64,000 nucleotides of DNA from RHKK01 sp964596245 (GTDB lineage Bacteria; Patescibacteriota; Patescibacteriia; 2-12-FULL-60-25), in assembly GCA_964596245.1 (NCBI GenBank), contig CAZQSK010000002.1:86485-150484 (forward strand), read 5' to 3'. The number at the start of each line of letters is the position of its first letter. The first letter of the stretch is position 1. The translations under genes were made by a program, and so were the position numbers. The notes under the pieces were generated by a model. It ran no database searches. It had not been told where the DNA came from and saw only the letters and a program-made list of their open reading frames with translations. Positions 27,031 to 35,444 of the stretch are shown piece after piece.

Positions 27031-27609
27031 ATGTTGCAAACCTACACCGCAAAAACATTCAATCTTGTACCGATGGAGGGTCTCTCAGAAACTCAAATCA
27101 GCGAACACTTGAAGCTCTATGCCGGCTACGTGAAAAACACGAATGCCCTTCTTGAAAAAATCGAGCTTCACAAACAGAACAGCGAAGCCATGGCCATCGA
27201 GCTTTCCGAACTCGTGCGCCGCATGGGATTTGAGTTCAACGGCATGCGCTTGCATGAGTACTACTTCGCGCAGTTTGAAAAGTCGGAAGGTTCCAAGGAT
27301 GCGCTGAAGAACGAGCTCATCAAACAGTACGGCTCATTTGAAGCATGGCAGAATCAGGCTTCGGCCGTGGCCATGATGCGCGGCATCGGCTGGGTCTTGC
27401 TGGTACAGGATGAAACCAATGGCAACCTCATCACGCACTGGGTGAGCGACCATGAACTCGGCCAACTCGGCGGACAGAAAATCATCTTCGCCCTGGATGT
27501 CTGGGAGCACGCCTACACCGTCGATTACAAGCCGACGGAACGCGCCAAGTACGTCGCTGCATTCTGGAAAAACCTAAACTGGCAAAAAGTCGAAGAACGT
27601 TACGCGTAA
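27031..27609 (+). CDS. Superoxide dismutase, Fe/Mn family
   Basis: 192 residues from the ATG at 27031; the longer frame overlaps cca. Metal ligands are visible as a histidine in SEHLKLYAGYVKNTNAL, the histidine of RLHEYYFAQF, and the aspartate and histidine of DVWEHAYTVDY. The GGQKIIFALDVWEHAY end is diagnostic. It removes superoxide in the cytoplasm. Whether it uses iron or manganese cannot be decided from the sequence. The first helix is shortened compared with E. coli SodB. Confidence 0.92.
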   Translation: MLQTYTAKTFNLVPMEGLSETQISEHLKLYAGYVKNTNALLEKIELHKQNSEAMAIELSELVRRMGFEFNGMRLHEYYFAQFEKSEGSKDALKNELIKQYGSFEAWQNQASAVAMMRGIGWVLLVQDETNGNLITHWVSDHELGQLGGQKIIFALDVWEHAYTVDYKPTERAKYVAAFWKNLNWQKVEERYA

Positions 27610-27615
27610 GATTCG

Positions 27616-27644
27616 GCCCCCGCTCAAACGGGGGCTTTGTTTTG
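27616..27644 (+). terminator. Intrinsic terminator
   Basis: GCCCCCG, loop CTCAAA, CGGGGGC, then TTTGTTTT after the superoxide dismutase gene. Confidence 0.8.
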
Positions 27645-27705
27645 CGAAAAAATACTTGTCACTCTTTTGCCCATCGATCGGTATGTTATGGTGTATCTTA
27701 TCCAT

Positions 27706-28938
27706 ATGAACAAACTTCATTTGAACCTTCTTCGTATCGCGGTTTCGCTGGGTTTACTCGTGCCGGTACTGTCCCCCGTCGCCGTACGCGCCGGTGAGTG
27801 CGGTACTGACCCCATCTATAGCAAAAATGCCGTCGGCGTTACTGATGTAGGTCTGCGTATTCGCGACATCGCGTGCATGGAAGGTTCAAAGGTGCTCACC
27901 GTTGTTCCGGCCGGAACGGAAGTTCAAGTGATCGGCGAAACCGATGGTTGGTACAAGGTGAAGTATGAAGGCAAGACCGGATGGATGGGCGCCACACTCA
28001 TGACCATCAAGAGCTCCAAGGAAGTGAAAAAAGAGGCCCTGGTCGAAAAGAAAGAAACAATGAAGACGGCTGAGATCGGAAAGAAGAACATGGTCGGTAT
28101 TTTGGAACGCGACTATAAGACGCTTGAAAAAGGCGACAAGATTCTTGCAGCACGCTTGAAGGACAAGGTGCTGTTGCGCGTTCAAAATAAGGGTGAAACA
28201 TGGTACGTAGAAACCGACGGCAGTCTCACGCGCGTGAAGATGTACGGGAAGAACGAATTTAAGCGCATGACGGTCGATGGTAAAAAAGAAGGAAAAACCG
28301 AGCAGAAAAAAGGGGCGGAGTTGCCACCCGCAGGCTCCATTTCACTCAAGGCGGATATGATTGGCGGAAAAGTTAAGCTCGCCTGGGTCGCAAATGTTGA
28401 CGTCCCGAACGGATTCAAGGTCGTGAAATCAACGGAACCGAATCCGACCTATCCGAATGATTCGGCTGAATACGTAGACGCTAACACGCGTACGCGTGAA
28501 TGGGCTTTGTCAGGTGGCAAGACTTATCACATTCGCGTCTGCCGCTACACAGGCAATGGCTGTGACTCGTATTCCAATGATGTCGAGATCTTCGTTCCCG
28601 CGAACACGGTAGAGAAAGAGATCAAAACCAGCTACAACCAAATTGAAGGAGAATTGAAATTGGAAGCCGCGACCTTACCGGGCGCCGTTGCCCTATCGTG
28701 GAGCAAGCGCACCTCGGACGGATTCGACGGATACAAGATCGTTCGCTCGACCACGAATGCGGACCTTTCTTACCCAAACGATGGGTATATTGAATTCCTT
28801 CCCAATCGTGAATCGCTCACGCACATCGACGGAACGGCGATTCCTGGAAAAATCTACTACTATCGCATCTGCGCTCGCGAATCCGGAACGGTCGCGAGCT
28901 GTGGCAATGTAGTAAAAGTGGTTGCCAGACAACGCTAG
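27706..28938 (+). CDS. Secreted SH3-domain protein with two fibronectin-III-like domains
   Basis: 410 residues. A signal peptide (residues 1-26, ending VAVRAGECG) is followed by a bacterial SH3 domain (VGLRIRDIACMEGSKVLTVV ... GWYKVKYEGKTGWMGATLM). Then comes a lysine-rich linker and two repeated domains of about 95 residues. Both contain matching phrases (FKVVKSTEPNPTYPNDSAEY and YKIVRSTTNADLSYPNDGYI), so they arose by duplication and look like Fn3 folds. SH3b domains bind cell-wall peptides or glycans, so an extracytoplasmic surface-binding role is likely. Confidence 0.8.
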   Translation: MNKLHLNLLRIAVSLGLLVPVLSPVAVRAGECGTDPIYSKNAVGVTDVGLRIRDIACMEGSKVLTVVPAGTEVQVIGETDGWYKVKYEGKTGWMGATLMTIKSSKEVKKEALVEKKETMKTAEIGKKNMVGILERDYKTLEKGDKILAARLKDKVLLRVQNKGETWYVETDGSLTRVKMYGKNEFKRMTVDGKKEGKTEQKKGAELPPAGSISLKADMIGGKVKLAWVANVDVPNGFKVVKSTEPNPTYPNDSAEYVDANTRTREWALSGGKTYHIRVCRYTGNGCDSYSNDVEIFVPANTVEKEIKTSYNQIEGELKLEAATLPGAVALSWSKRTSDGFDGYKIVRSTTNADLSYPNDGYIEFLPNRESLTHIDGTAIPGKIYYYRICARESGTVASCGNVVKVVARQR

Positions 28939-28941
28939 GAT

Positions 28942-28966
28942 TAAAAATACCCCGCAGCATGCGGGG
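28942..28966 (-). terminator. Intrinsic terminator
   Basis: Minus strand CCCCGCA, loop TGC, TGCGGGG, then TATTTTTA; it ends the gene at 28971. Confidence 0.75.
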
Positions 28967-28970
28967 GTAG

Positions 28971-29492
28971 TCACTCGGCTGCGACCGCCTCTTCCGGGGC
29001 GGTCGCTGCGTCTCGAGGCGCTCGCGGCCTAAGGGATCGGCCGACAAGCTTGATCCGTTCCAGACGTAGGTCTGACAGGCGCTGCAACGCGTCCCTGAAG
29101 ATCTCGGGCTTCCGATCCTCCAAGGTCACGACATGCACCTCGATCCAACGGTTACGCTTGTGCTCACGCTCGTTGTCACGGAACTGGATCGCCTTCTGGG
29201 CGCTGCTCTTCACCTGGAGCAGGAGGTCGCCCGCATCGGTCGTCTCGAAGACGAAGTCGATGCCGCGCCTATCCTCGTCCTCGGTTCCGTGGCGAATGCC
29301 CGTCAACCAGGAGGGCCAGTCGCTACAGTGCTCGATGAACGCCCGATAGAGCCGAAGCTCGTGTCGGAATCCCTTGTTCACACGCCTTTCGTAGGCGGCG
29401 AGCGGATTGCCGGTCAAGACGTACTTGCTGCTCTTGGGGGACGGTTGTGCACGCCCCTTGCGCGGGCGATGGCGACGCCCATTTACAGACAT
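28971..29492 (-). CDS. Class B protein with a possible PD-(D/E)xK nuclease fold
   Basis: 173 residues from an ATG with AAAGGAGGTG 5 nt upstream. The N-terminus is very basic (GRRHRPRKGRAQPSPKSSK) and could bind nucleic acid. The core reads RRGIDFVFETTDAGDLLLQVKSS: D79, then Q93-V-K95, the spacing and hydrophobic pattern of the PD-(D/E)xK phosphodiesterase fold where the second acidic residue is sometimes glutamine. The C-terminal tail is low-complexity. It may be a nuclease or an inactive relative. The 63-residue membrane protein gene just upstream has its own terminator. Confidence 0.5.
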   Translation of the reverse strand: MSVNGRRHRPRKGRAQPSPKSSKYVLTGNPLAAYERRVNKGFRHELRLYRAFIEHCSDWPSWLTGIRHGTEDEDRRGIDFVFETTDAGDLLLQVKSSAQKAIQFRDNEREHKRNRWIEVHVVTLEDRKPEIFRDALQRLSDLRLERIKLVGRSLRPRAPRDAATAPEEAVAAE

Positions 29493-29560
29493 CGCACACC
29501 TCCTTTCGGTAGAAACAGGCTGCCATTTCTTTATTGTACTGTCAACCCCGCTCCCTGGGG

Positions 29561-29585
29561 AAAGAAAAAAGACCCCTTTGGGGTC
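29561..29585 (-). terminator. Intrinsic terminator
   Basis: Minus strand GACCCC, loop AAA, GGGGTC, then TTTTTTC, overlapping the stop of the small gene at 29584. Confidence 0.8.
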
Positions 29586-29775
29586 AGGGATCGTCGAGCA
29601 GTAGATCTCTGAGCTCACGACGGTAGATGAAGCCGCCAACCAGGCAGAAGACCGCGAGGCTCAGCTTGAAGGCGTTGTCGATGCTCATACCAAAGAAACA
29701 GGTGCACCCGATGCCGCAAACCCCGAACAGGTCGGCGAGCACGAGCGCGAAGCAGAACTCGTCCGAAGGACTCAT
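29584..29775 (-). CDS. Small class B membrane protein
   Basis: 63 residues from an ATG with AAAGGGGAG upstream. Two hydrophobic segments (FALVLADLFGVCGIGCTCFFGM and FKLSLAVFCLVGGFIY) should span the membrane, with a short basic/acidic tail. It has four cysteines, all in or next to the membrane helices. No function is recognised, but the ribosome binding site, terminator and class B style make it likely to be real. Confidence 0.6.
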   Translation of the reverse strand: MSPSDEFCFALVLADLFGVCGIGCTCFFGMSIDNAFKLSLAVFCLVGGFIYRRELRDLLLDDP

Positions 29776-29848
29776 GACTCACTCCCCTTTCAGTGGCCAC
29801 GGTGTGCCACATTGCACCCTTTTCGTCAATCCTGCATGCTGCGTCTCA

Positions 29849-31624
29849 ATGAGCGTTCTTCTGCACATCGAAAAACTCGACAAAGCACATGGCCAGCATG
29901 TGCTGTTTGATGATGCGAGCGTGTCGATCAGTGAAGGCGACAAGATCGGCTTCATTGGCAGGAATGGCGCGGGCAAATCCACCCTGTTGCACATGATCGT
30001 AGGCGATGAAAAGCAGGACGCCGGCGAAATCGTGATTCATCCGGCTTGCCGCCTTGGATATCTGAAGCAGCACGAGGACTACAAGAAGGGCGAAACCGTG
30101 ATTGAGTATCTCGAGCGCACTTCAGGCAAAGAAACCTGGGCCTGCGCCAAGATGGCCGGTGGTTTTGATTTGAAGAAAGAGCGTCTGCAGATGAAATATG
30201 AGGAGCTTTCGGGTGGCTATCGCATGCGCGTGAAGCTTGCGGCGATGTTATTGCATGAACCGAACTTGCTTTTGCTCGACGAACCGACAAACTTCTTGGA
30301 TTTGCAGACGCAGCTTTTGCTCGAACGCTTTTTGCAGGAATGGAATGGCGCGTTCGTCATCATTTCGCATGATCGCGAGTTCTTGCGCACGACTTGCGAG
30401 CAAACGCTGGAAGCCGAGCGCGGCAAACTCTTCCTCTTCCCCCGCCCGGTGGATGAGTATCTTGAATACAAGGAGGAGAAGCTCGCGCTCGATGTAAAAT
30501 TTAACCAAAACATCGAAGCGCAGAAGAAACACCTAGAGTCCTTCATTAATCGTTTCCGTGCGAAAGCGTCCAAAGCCTCACAAGCGCAGTCAAAGATGAA
30601 GCAACTGCGTAAACTGAAGACGATCGATATTGCGAGCGCGCTCAAAACGGTCAAAATCCGCATTCCGGCCGTGGATCATCGCAAACAATTTGCCGTGCGT
30701 GCGTTGCGCATGGCTATTGGCTACGGATCAAATGTCGTTGCAAGCGATATCAGCTTTGAAATCGACCGCGGACAGCGTGTGGCCATCCTTGGTGAGAACG
30801 GCAAAGGTAAATCCACTCTCCTGAAGACGTTGGCCGGGCATATTGAGAAGCTAGACGGGTCTTACACATGGAACAATCGTCTCAAGCTCGGCTTTTACGA
30901 CCAGCACGCACCTGATGCACTGCATCCGACCGATACGATTTGGAATTATTTGGAGCGCATGGCGCTGCCCGGGACGGAAAAAGAAGACTTGATGCGCATG
31001 TCGGGTGACTTTTTGTTCCCAAAAGATGACTTGGAAAAAACGGTGAGCATGTTGTCGGGTGGCGAGCGTTCACGCTTAGTCCTGGCCGGACTTTTACTCT
31101 CACGTCCCGAGGTCTTGCTACTCGACGAACCGACTAACCACCTAGATCTGGAGACGGTGGAAGCGCTTGGCGCGGCCTTGCGTCGCTGGAATGGCACGGT
31201 GCTATTTATTTCTCACTCGCGAACCTTCGTGAACCTGATCGCGACGCGCATTCTCGATGTTCGCGAAGGCACCGTGATCTCCTATCCGGGTACATATGAG
31301 GAATATGTCTATGACGTGGCCAAGGGCGAGGGCCTGGTGAGCAAGCAGGAGCAATTGGAAGAGAAGCAAGAGAAAGAAAAAGGCGCTTCCAAGGCCGAAC
31401 GCCATGAAAAGATGAAGGAACTGAAGCGCGCGCTTTCAAAAATCGAGAAACAACTGGATGCGCTAGAAGAAGAACGCTCGGGAATCATGAAGCTCTTTAC
31501 CCAAGACCCAGCTAAGTTTGATTTGGAACGCACCAAACGTCTCTCCACGCTTGAAACCATGATCCAACACACCGAAGCGGAGTGGAATCGCCTGACGGAA
31601 GAGCTTAGCGCTTCTTCGACTTAA
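29849..31624 (+). CDS. ABC-F family ribosome-associated ATPase
   Basis: 591 residues from the ATG at 29849. Two ABC domains are present: Walker A GRNGAGKST and GENGKGKST, signatures LSGGYRMR and LSGGERSR, and Walker B ends DEPTNFLDL and DEPTNHLDL. There is no membrane domain, so it is an ABC-F protein acting on ribosomes. The linker between domains is lysine-rich (about 230-270) and a coiled coil of ~90 residues ends the protein (KMKELKRALSKIEKQLDALEEE), as in Uup/YdiF types. Its 3' end overlaps the convergent gene by 20 bp. Confidence 0.92.
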   Translation: MSVLLHIEKLDKAHGQHVLFDDASVSISEGDKIGFIGRNGAGKSTLLHMIVGDEKQDAGEIVIHPACRLGYLKQHEDYKKGETVIEYLERTSGKETWACAKMAGGFDLKKERLQMKYEELSGGYRMRVKLAAMLLHEPNLLLLDEPTNFLDLQTQLLLERFLQEWNGAFVIISHDREFLRTTCEQTLEAERGKLFLFPRPVDEYLEYKEEKLALDVKFNQNIEAQKKHLESFINRFRAKASKASQAQSKMKQLRKLKTIDIASALKTVKIRIPAVDHRKQFAVRALRMAIGYGSNVVASDISFEIDRGQRVAILGENGKGKSTLLKTLAGHIEKLDGSYTWNNRLKLGFYDQHAPDALHPTDTIWNYLERMALPGTEKEDLMRMSGDFLFPKDDLEKTVSMLSGGERSRLVLAGLLLSRPEVLLLDEPTNHLDLETVEALGAALRRWNGTVLFISHSRTFVNLIATRILDVREGTVISYPGTYEEYVYDVAKGEGLVSKQEQLEEKQEKEKGASKAERHEKMKELKRALSKIEKQLDALEEERSGIMKLFTQDPAKFDLERTKRLSTLETMIQHTEAEWNRLTEELSASST

Positions 31625-32381
31625 GGATGAACTTGTCCAAATTATCCGCGTACTGCTGCGAGATGATGCGGAACTTGATCGGGTTTGAAAAATCGTACTC
31701 GTAAAGAAGATTGAGCGTCACAAAAAAGCAAAATGTAACGACGCCGGAGGCGGTTCGAGCAACCAGGTCATATGGCGTGTTCAGGACCATCATGACGCAA
31801 AAGACAAAAGAAACGAGAATGAGCACAATCCACTGAAAGCGACCGATGCTGTAGTCCTTTTTTGCTTGGATTTGTTCGCGCGCGACCGTCACATCCGAGG
31901 TCGCCTCAATCAAAGCCTGGTAGAGCGACTCGTCATAGGCAAATCCCTTTTCCGGAAGCGAATAAACGCCATACGTCACGTCACGAAAAAGCGGATTCGA
32001 ACCTTCATATGCCGAAAAGCTATGTGTTTTGAAATAGCTCAAGTATTTTCGCAGCGCATCGACCGTACTCTTGAGCCACGGACCAGAATTCTTGTCCTTT
32101 TTTGCGAGATGAACCGACAAGTGATAGATGCGACGAATCTTATTGAGCTCGATCGAGATGTGTTCTTCGATTTGTTGACGTCGCGTCAGGCTCAAGCTCA
32201 TCAAAAAACCGATGATCACCGCGTAAATCAAACCCAGGTTAAACGCATGCGTGGAGAAGAGCTCTTCATAACGCGCATCCGTCACAGGAAGGAACACCAC
32301 CAATACAACGCTCAAGACCGCGATGAACAGAAGACGTACATACGTCATCGGATTCTTGGTTGTGCTGTGTGCGCGCTGCAT
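31605..32381 (-). CDS. Bestrophin-like (DUF4239-type) membrane protein
   Basis: 258 residues from the ATG at 32381. Two membrane helices near the N-terminus (LLFIAVLSVVLVVFLPV, NLGLIYAVIIGFLMSLSL) and two near the C-terminus (WIVLILVSFVFCVMMVL, GVVTFCFFVTLNLLYEY) flank a soluble helical middle. This four-helix layout with a final PIKFRI segment resembles the bestrophin-like domain family, possible ion channels. A TATACT box (32396-32391) ends 9 nt before the ATG, suggesting a nearly leaderless mRNA. Confidence 0.65.
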   Translation of the reverse strand: MQRAHSTTKNPMTYVRLLFIAVLSVVLVVFLPVTDARYEELFSTHAFNLGLIYAVIIGFLMSLSLTRRQQIEEHISIELNKIRRIYHLSVHLAKKDKNSGPWLKSTVDALRKYLSYFKTHSFSAYEGSNPLFRDVTYGVYSLPEKGFAYDESLYQALIEATSDVTVAREQIQAKKDYSIGRFQWIVLILVSFVFCVMMVLNTPYDLVARTASGVVTFCFFVTLNLLYEYDFSNPIKFRIISQQYADNLDKFILKSKKR

Positions 32382-32399
32382 GATGGCTACAGTATACAT

Positions 32400-32433
32400 T
32401 AAAAATAAAATCCCTCCGTGGAGGGGGGATTTT
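32400..32433 (-). terminator. Intrinsic terminator of tRNA-Ile
   Basis: Minus strand AAAATCCCCCCTCC, short loop, GGAGGGATTTTATTTTT, 3 nt beyond the encoded CCA. Confidence 0.8.
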
Positions 32434-32436
32434 ACG

Positions 32437-32513
32437 TGGTGCGCGGGGATGGGATCGAACCATCGACCACCGAGGTATAAGCTCGGCGCTCTAACCATCT
32501 GAGCTACCCGCGC
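32437..32513 (-). tRNA. tRNA-Ile(UAU) with encoded CCA
   Basis: Minus strand: acceptor GCGCGGG pairs with CCCGCGC, D-arm TAGCTCAGATGGTTAGAGC, anticodon stem CCGAG / CTCGG with loop CTTATAC (anticodon TAT), T-loop TTCGATC, discriminator A followed by CCA. UAU reads AUA directly; most bacteria instead use a CAU tRNA modified to lysidine by TilS. Confidence 0.93.
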
Positions 32514-32523
32514 AGGCGGCTTG

Positions 32524-32552
32524 AAGATACGGCCAAGCCGGGGACGTGTCAA
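32524..32552 (-). promoter_or_regulatory. Promoter of tRNA-Ile
   Basis: -35 TTGACA (32552-32547), 17-nt spacer, -10 TATCTT (32529-32524), 10 nt before the tRNA. Confidence 0.75.
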
Positions 32553-32580
32553 AAACCCGAACTTCATCTATGCTGCCGCT

Positions 32581-33537
32581 ATGGATACACAGACATGGCA
32601 AATAGGGGCGGAAAACGAAGGCATGCGCCTCGACCACTTCCTCACCGAGGAACTCGATGAACGCACCCGCTCATCCCTCCAAAAACTCATTAAGGACGGC
32701 CGGGTATTGGTGAATGGCAAGCCCGCTACCGTCCATCGCTTCCTTAAGGAGGGCGATGAGGTTGTTTGGGATGGAAAGGAAAAGACTCCGACGAAGCGAA
32801 AAGAGCTGCAAAAGGTCGTTCCGACGGAACTGCCCGTATTTGAAGATATCGTGATCGAGGAGACTCCAGATTGGATCGTCTTGGATAAGCCGGCTGGTTT
32901 GCTGGTTCATCCTGACAGCAAGACAGAAGAAGGCACTCTAGTTGACTTGTTGGTCGCTCACGACCCGAAGATCGGAAAAATCGGTGAAGACCCGCAACGT
33001 CCCGGGATCATGCATCGTCTCGACCGCGAAGTCAGCGGCTTGATGGTGGTCGCCCGAACGCAAGATGCGTTTGATGATTTGAAAAACCAGTTTGCCACGC
33101 ATAGCGTTCGCAAAACGTATCTCGCGATGTGCCACGGATCGCTTCCGGCCGAAGAAGGCGACATTAAGTTCCGTATCGCACGCTCATCGACGCAGCCACG
33201 CATGGCTGCTCGCCCATCAGGAGAAGAGGAAGGGAAAGCCGCCTGGACGCATTACCGTGTGAAAGAGCGCTTCAAAGGCGCGACTCTCGTTGAGCTTGAG
33301 ATCTTGAGCGGACGCACCCATCAAATCCGCGCACACATGCAAGCCATGCAGTGCCCGATTATGGGCGACGACCTCTACGCCATCAAACGCACCGAACGAA
33401 AAGTCTCCGCTCCCCGCCTGATGTTGCAAAGCGTGTCGCTCGCCTTCTTTGATCCCAGCTCGGGCGAACGAAAAGAATTTGAATTGGCCCCCATTCCCGA
33501 ATTCGAAACCATGGCCGAAGAATTCCGCCGCTCATGA
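32581..33537 (+). CDS. RluA-family pseudouridine synthase (RluD-like)
   Basis: 318 residues from the ATG at 32581. An N-terminal S4 RNA-binding domain (MRLDHFLTEELDERTRSSLQ ... DGRVLVNGKPA) precedes the catalytic domain. The active-site aspartate is in GIMHRLDREVSGLMVVARTQ, and the GRTHQIRAHM and PIMGDDLY motifs follow. Family members isomerise uridines in 23S rRNA; RluD acts on helix 69. Specific sites cannot be read. Its stop overlaps the gmk start by 4 bp (ATGA). Confidence 0.92.
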   Translation: MDTQTWQIGAENEGMRLDHFLTEELDERTRSSLQKLIKDGRVLVNGKPATVHRFLKEGDEVVWDGKEKTPTKRKELQKVVPTELPVFEDIVIEETPDWIVLDKPAGLLVHPDSKTEEGTLVDLLVAHDPKIGKIGEDPQRPGIMHRLDREVSGLMVVARTQDAFDDLKNQFATHSVRKTYLAMCHGSLPAEEGDIKFRIARSSTQPRMAARPSGEEEGKAAWTHYRVKERFKGATLVELEILSGRTHQIRAHMQAMQCPIMGDDLYAIKRTERKVSAPRLMLQSVSLAFFDPSSGERKEFELAPIPEFETMAEEFRRS

Positions 33538-34103
33538 ACCCCATCTTTATCTTGGTCGGCCCTTCCGGGGTCGGAAAAAGCACGGTACAGGAACGCCTCC
33601 TCGCCGATGGCGACCTTGGGCTCGTGCGCGCAATCACTACAACCACACGCACTCCCCGACCAGGCGAAGCGGAAGGTGAGAACTTCTTCTTCCTTTCACC
33701 GGAGGTATTTCAAGAGATGGTAAAAAAAGATGCGTTCGTCGAATGGGTCGAGACGTTCGGCCGCTCCTACGGAACCTCACGCAAAGAATTGGATACAAAG
33801 CTCTCTCAGGGACCGGTTTTGATGATTACGGACATGCGCGGAGCGCATTCAATCCAAAAACAATACCCGAATACACATATCATTTTCTTGGATGCGCCAA
33901 GGGAAGACCTGGTTCGTCGCATCGAAGAACGCCCCGGCACGACGCCGGATGACCTGGAACGTCGCATGAAGCGCATGGATGAAGAAAAGGCCGGTGCACA
34001 GGAAGCGGATATCGTGCTTGAGAACCCTGACGGGAAGCTTGAAGACACCTATCAAGACTTGCACGCCTACATTTCCTCAAGGCTCGCCTCTCGGGTACAC
34101 TAA
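33534..34103 (+). CDS. gmk: Guanylate kinase
   Basis: 189 residues. It phosphorylates GMP to GDP. The P-loop GPSGVGKST (residues 9-17), the GMP-binding TTTTRTPRPGE segment, FVEWVETFGRSYGTS and the lid region RRIEERPGTTPDDLERRMKR are all present. Overlaps the pseudouridine synthase by 4 bp. It is 5 nt before the next secreted-protein gene. Confidence 0.95.
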   Translation: MNPIFILVGPSGVGKSTVQERLLADGDLGLVRAITTTTRTPRPGEAEGENFFFLSPEVFQEMVKKDAFVEWVETFGRSYGTSRKELDTKLSQGPVLMITDMRGAHSIQKQYPNTHIIFLDAPREDLVRRIEERPGTTPDDLERRMKRMDEEKAGAQEADIVLENPDGKLEDTYQDLHAYISSRLASRVH

Positions 34104-34108
34104 GCGGC

Positions 34109-34993
34109 ATGAAACATCTTATTTTTTCTGGTTTAGCCGTATTTTGTTTGGCTTTGGCCGTTCCGGCGCATGCCCAAAGCAATACGCAAACCGTGAACAT
34201 GCAGGCCTCGACCTTTGGTACGAGCAAAACAACCGTAAAGGCCGACGGTATCGATAACACCATTCTGTCGGTGTCCGTGAAGAACCTCAATTTCGGTGCG
34301 ATGGAGGGAGCGACCGTCCGTCTCGTGTCTTCGCGCGGCGACATGGACGAGATCGTGCCTCAAACCGGAAATGGCGTAACCAATAGCACAGGCCGAGCCA
34401 GCTTCTTGGTGCGCTCATTACGCAATGGCACCTCAACGTATGAAGCGTATATTAATAACGAACGCTTCCCGCGCACGGTGTCGGTGTACTATCAGCAAGG
34501 GCTCTCCTTGATGTTGAATGTCGGCGCATTGATCAAGATCCCAGACGACAACGACGCCAAGAACCTTTCGGACACGGCCGTCTATTACTATGCATCGAAT
34601 GGTAAGCGCTATGTCTTCCCGAATGAGAAGACCTACTTCACCTGGTATCCGGATTTCAACAATGTCCGCATCATCCCTATCGACCAAATGGCATTGATTC
34701 CGATCGGCGGAAACATCACCTATGCCCCGGCCTCACGCTTGGTCAAATTCCAAACCGATCCGAAGGTCTATCTCCCCACCAAGGGCGGCATCCTGCGCTG
34801 GGCAAAGACGGAAGAGATCGTACGCACGTGGTTTGGCGCGGATTGGAACAAGAGCGTCGATGACATCAGCGAAGCGTTCTACGTCAATTACAAATTTGGT
34901 GAGGTGATCAACGGCCCGTATGATGTCTCGCTCGAAGTCTTGCGCGACACGGCCCGCACCGTGAACGCCAACCTCGGTCTCGGCAATCCGTAG
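34109..34993 (+). CDS. Secreted protein with Ig-like domain and a tyrosine-rich repeat-like C-terminal domain
   Basis: 294 residues. A clear signal peptide (residues 1-22, ending VPAHAQ) is followed by an invasin-like Ig domain (TTVKADGIDNTILSVSVKNL ... NSTGRASFLVRSL). The C-terminal half holds a domain with YYYASNGKRYVFPNEKTYFT, then IDQMALIPIGGNITYAPASR and VYLPTKGGILRWAKTEEIVR, rich in aromatic residues. I associate this type with CPR surface proteins but cannot give its function. It is followed by a bidirectional terminator. Confidence 0.75.
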   Translation: MKHLIFSGLAVFCLALAVPAHAQSNTQTVNMQASTFGTSKTTVKADGIDNTILSVSVKNLNFGAMEGATVRLVSSRGDMDEIVPQTGNGVTNSTGRASFLVRSLRNGTSTYEAYINNERFPRTVSVYYQQGLSLMLNVGALIKIPDDNDAKNLSDTAVYYYASNGKRYVFPNEKTYFTWYPDFNNVRIIPIDQMALIPIGGNITYAPASRLVKFQTDPKVYLPTKGGILRWAKTEEIVRTWFGADWNKSVDDISEAFYVNYKFGEVINGPYDVSLEVLRDTARTVNANLGLGNP

Positions 34994-34996
34994 GAA

Positions 34997-35030
34997 TAAA
35001 AAATCCCCGACCAGAGTCGGGGATTTTTTG
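34997..35030. terminator. Bidirectional intrinsic terminator
   Basis: AAAAAATCCCCGA, loop, TCGGGGATTTTTT between the convergent genes at 34993 and 35031. Confidence 0.85.
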
Positions 35031-35396
35031 TTACGCCTTGGCTTCGCGAAGGGTAACGCTCTTGATCTCGCGCACGCGCTTCTTGGTGTGGCGCATGAAG
35101 GTGATGGCCTTACGGCGAGCCTTCATCATTTTCACGAGTTCAATCTTGGTGATAATCGGGGAAGCGATCGGGAAGATACGCTCGACACCGACACCGTCGG
35201 TCACCTTGCGAACGGTCATAGTCTTAGAGATGCCATTGCCGCCGACTTTAAGCACGAGGCCTTCGAAGACCTGAATACGCTCCTTTTCTTCGCCCTTGGA
35301 GCCAACGTCCTTAATTTTCTGGTGAACGCGGATGGTCATGCCGGTCTCGATCTGAGACGGCTCAATGACGGCCGGAAATGTGGTGATGACGGACAT
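35031..35396 (-). CDS. rplS: 50S ribosomal protein bL19
   Basis: 121 residues from the ATG at 35396. Family features are GMTIRVHQKIKD, RIQVFEGLVLKVGG, TMTVRKVTDGVGVERIFPI and SPIITKIELVKM, followed by a basic C-terminus. L19 sits at the 30S-50S interface. The C-terminal tail (ITFMRHTKKRVREIKSV) is longer than usual. Its gene follows uvrA's stop region by 48 nt on the same strand. Confidence 0.95.
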   Translation of the reverse strand: MSVITTFPAVIEPSQIETGMTIRVHQKIKDVGSKGEEKERIQVFEGLVLKVGGNGISKTMTVRKVTDGVGVERIFPIASPIITKIELVKMMKARRKAITFMRHTKKRVREIKSVTLREAKA

Positions 35397-35444
35397 ATGC
35401 GGAATGGGGCAAAGGTTAGCCGAGATTGGAAACGGCGTCAAGGC

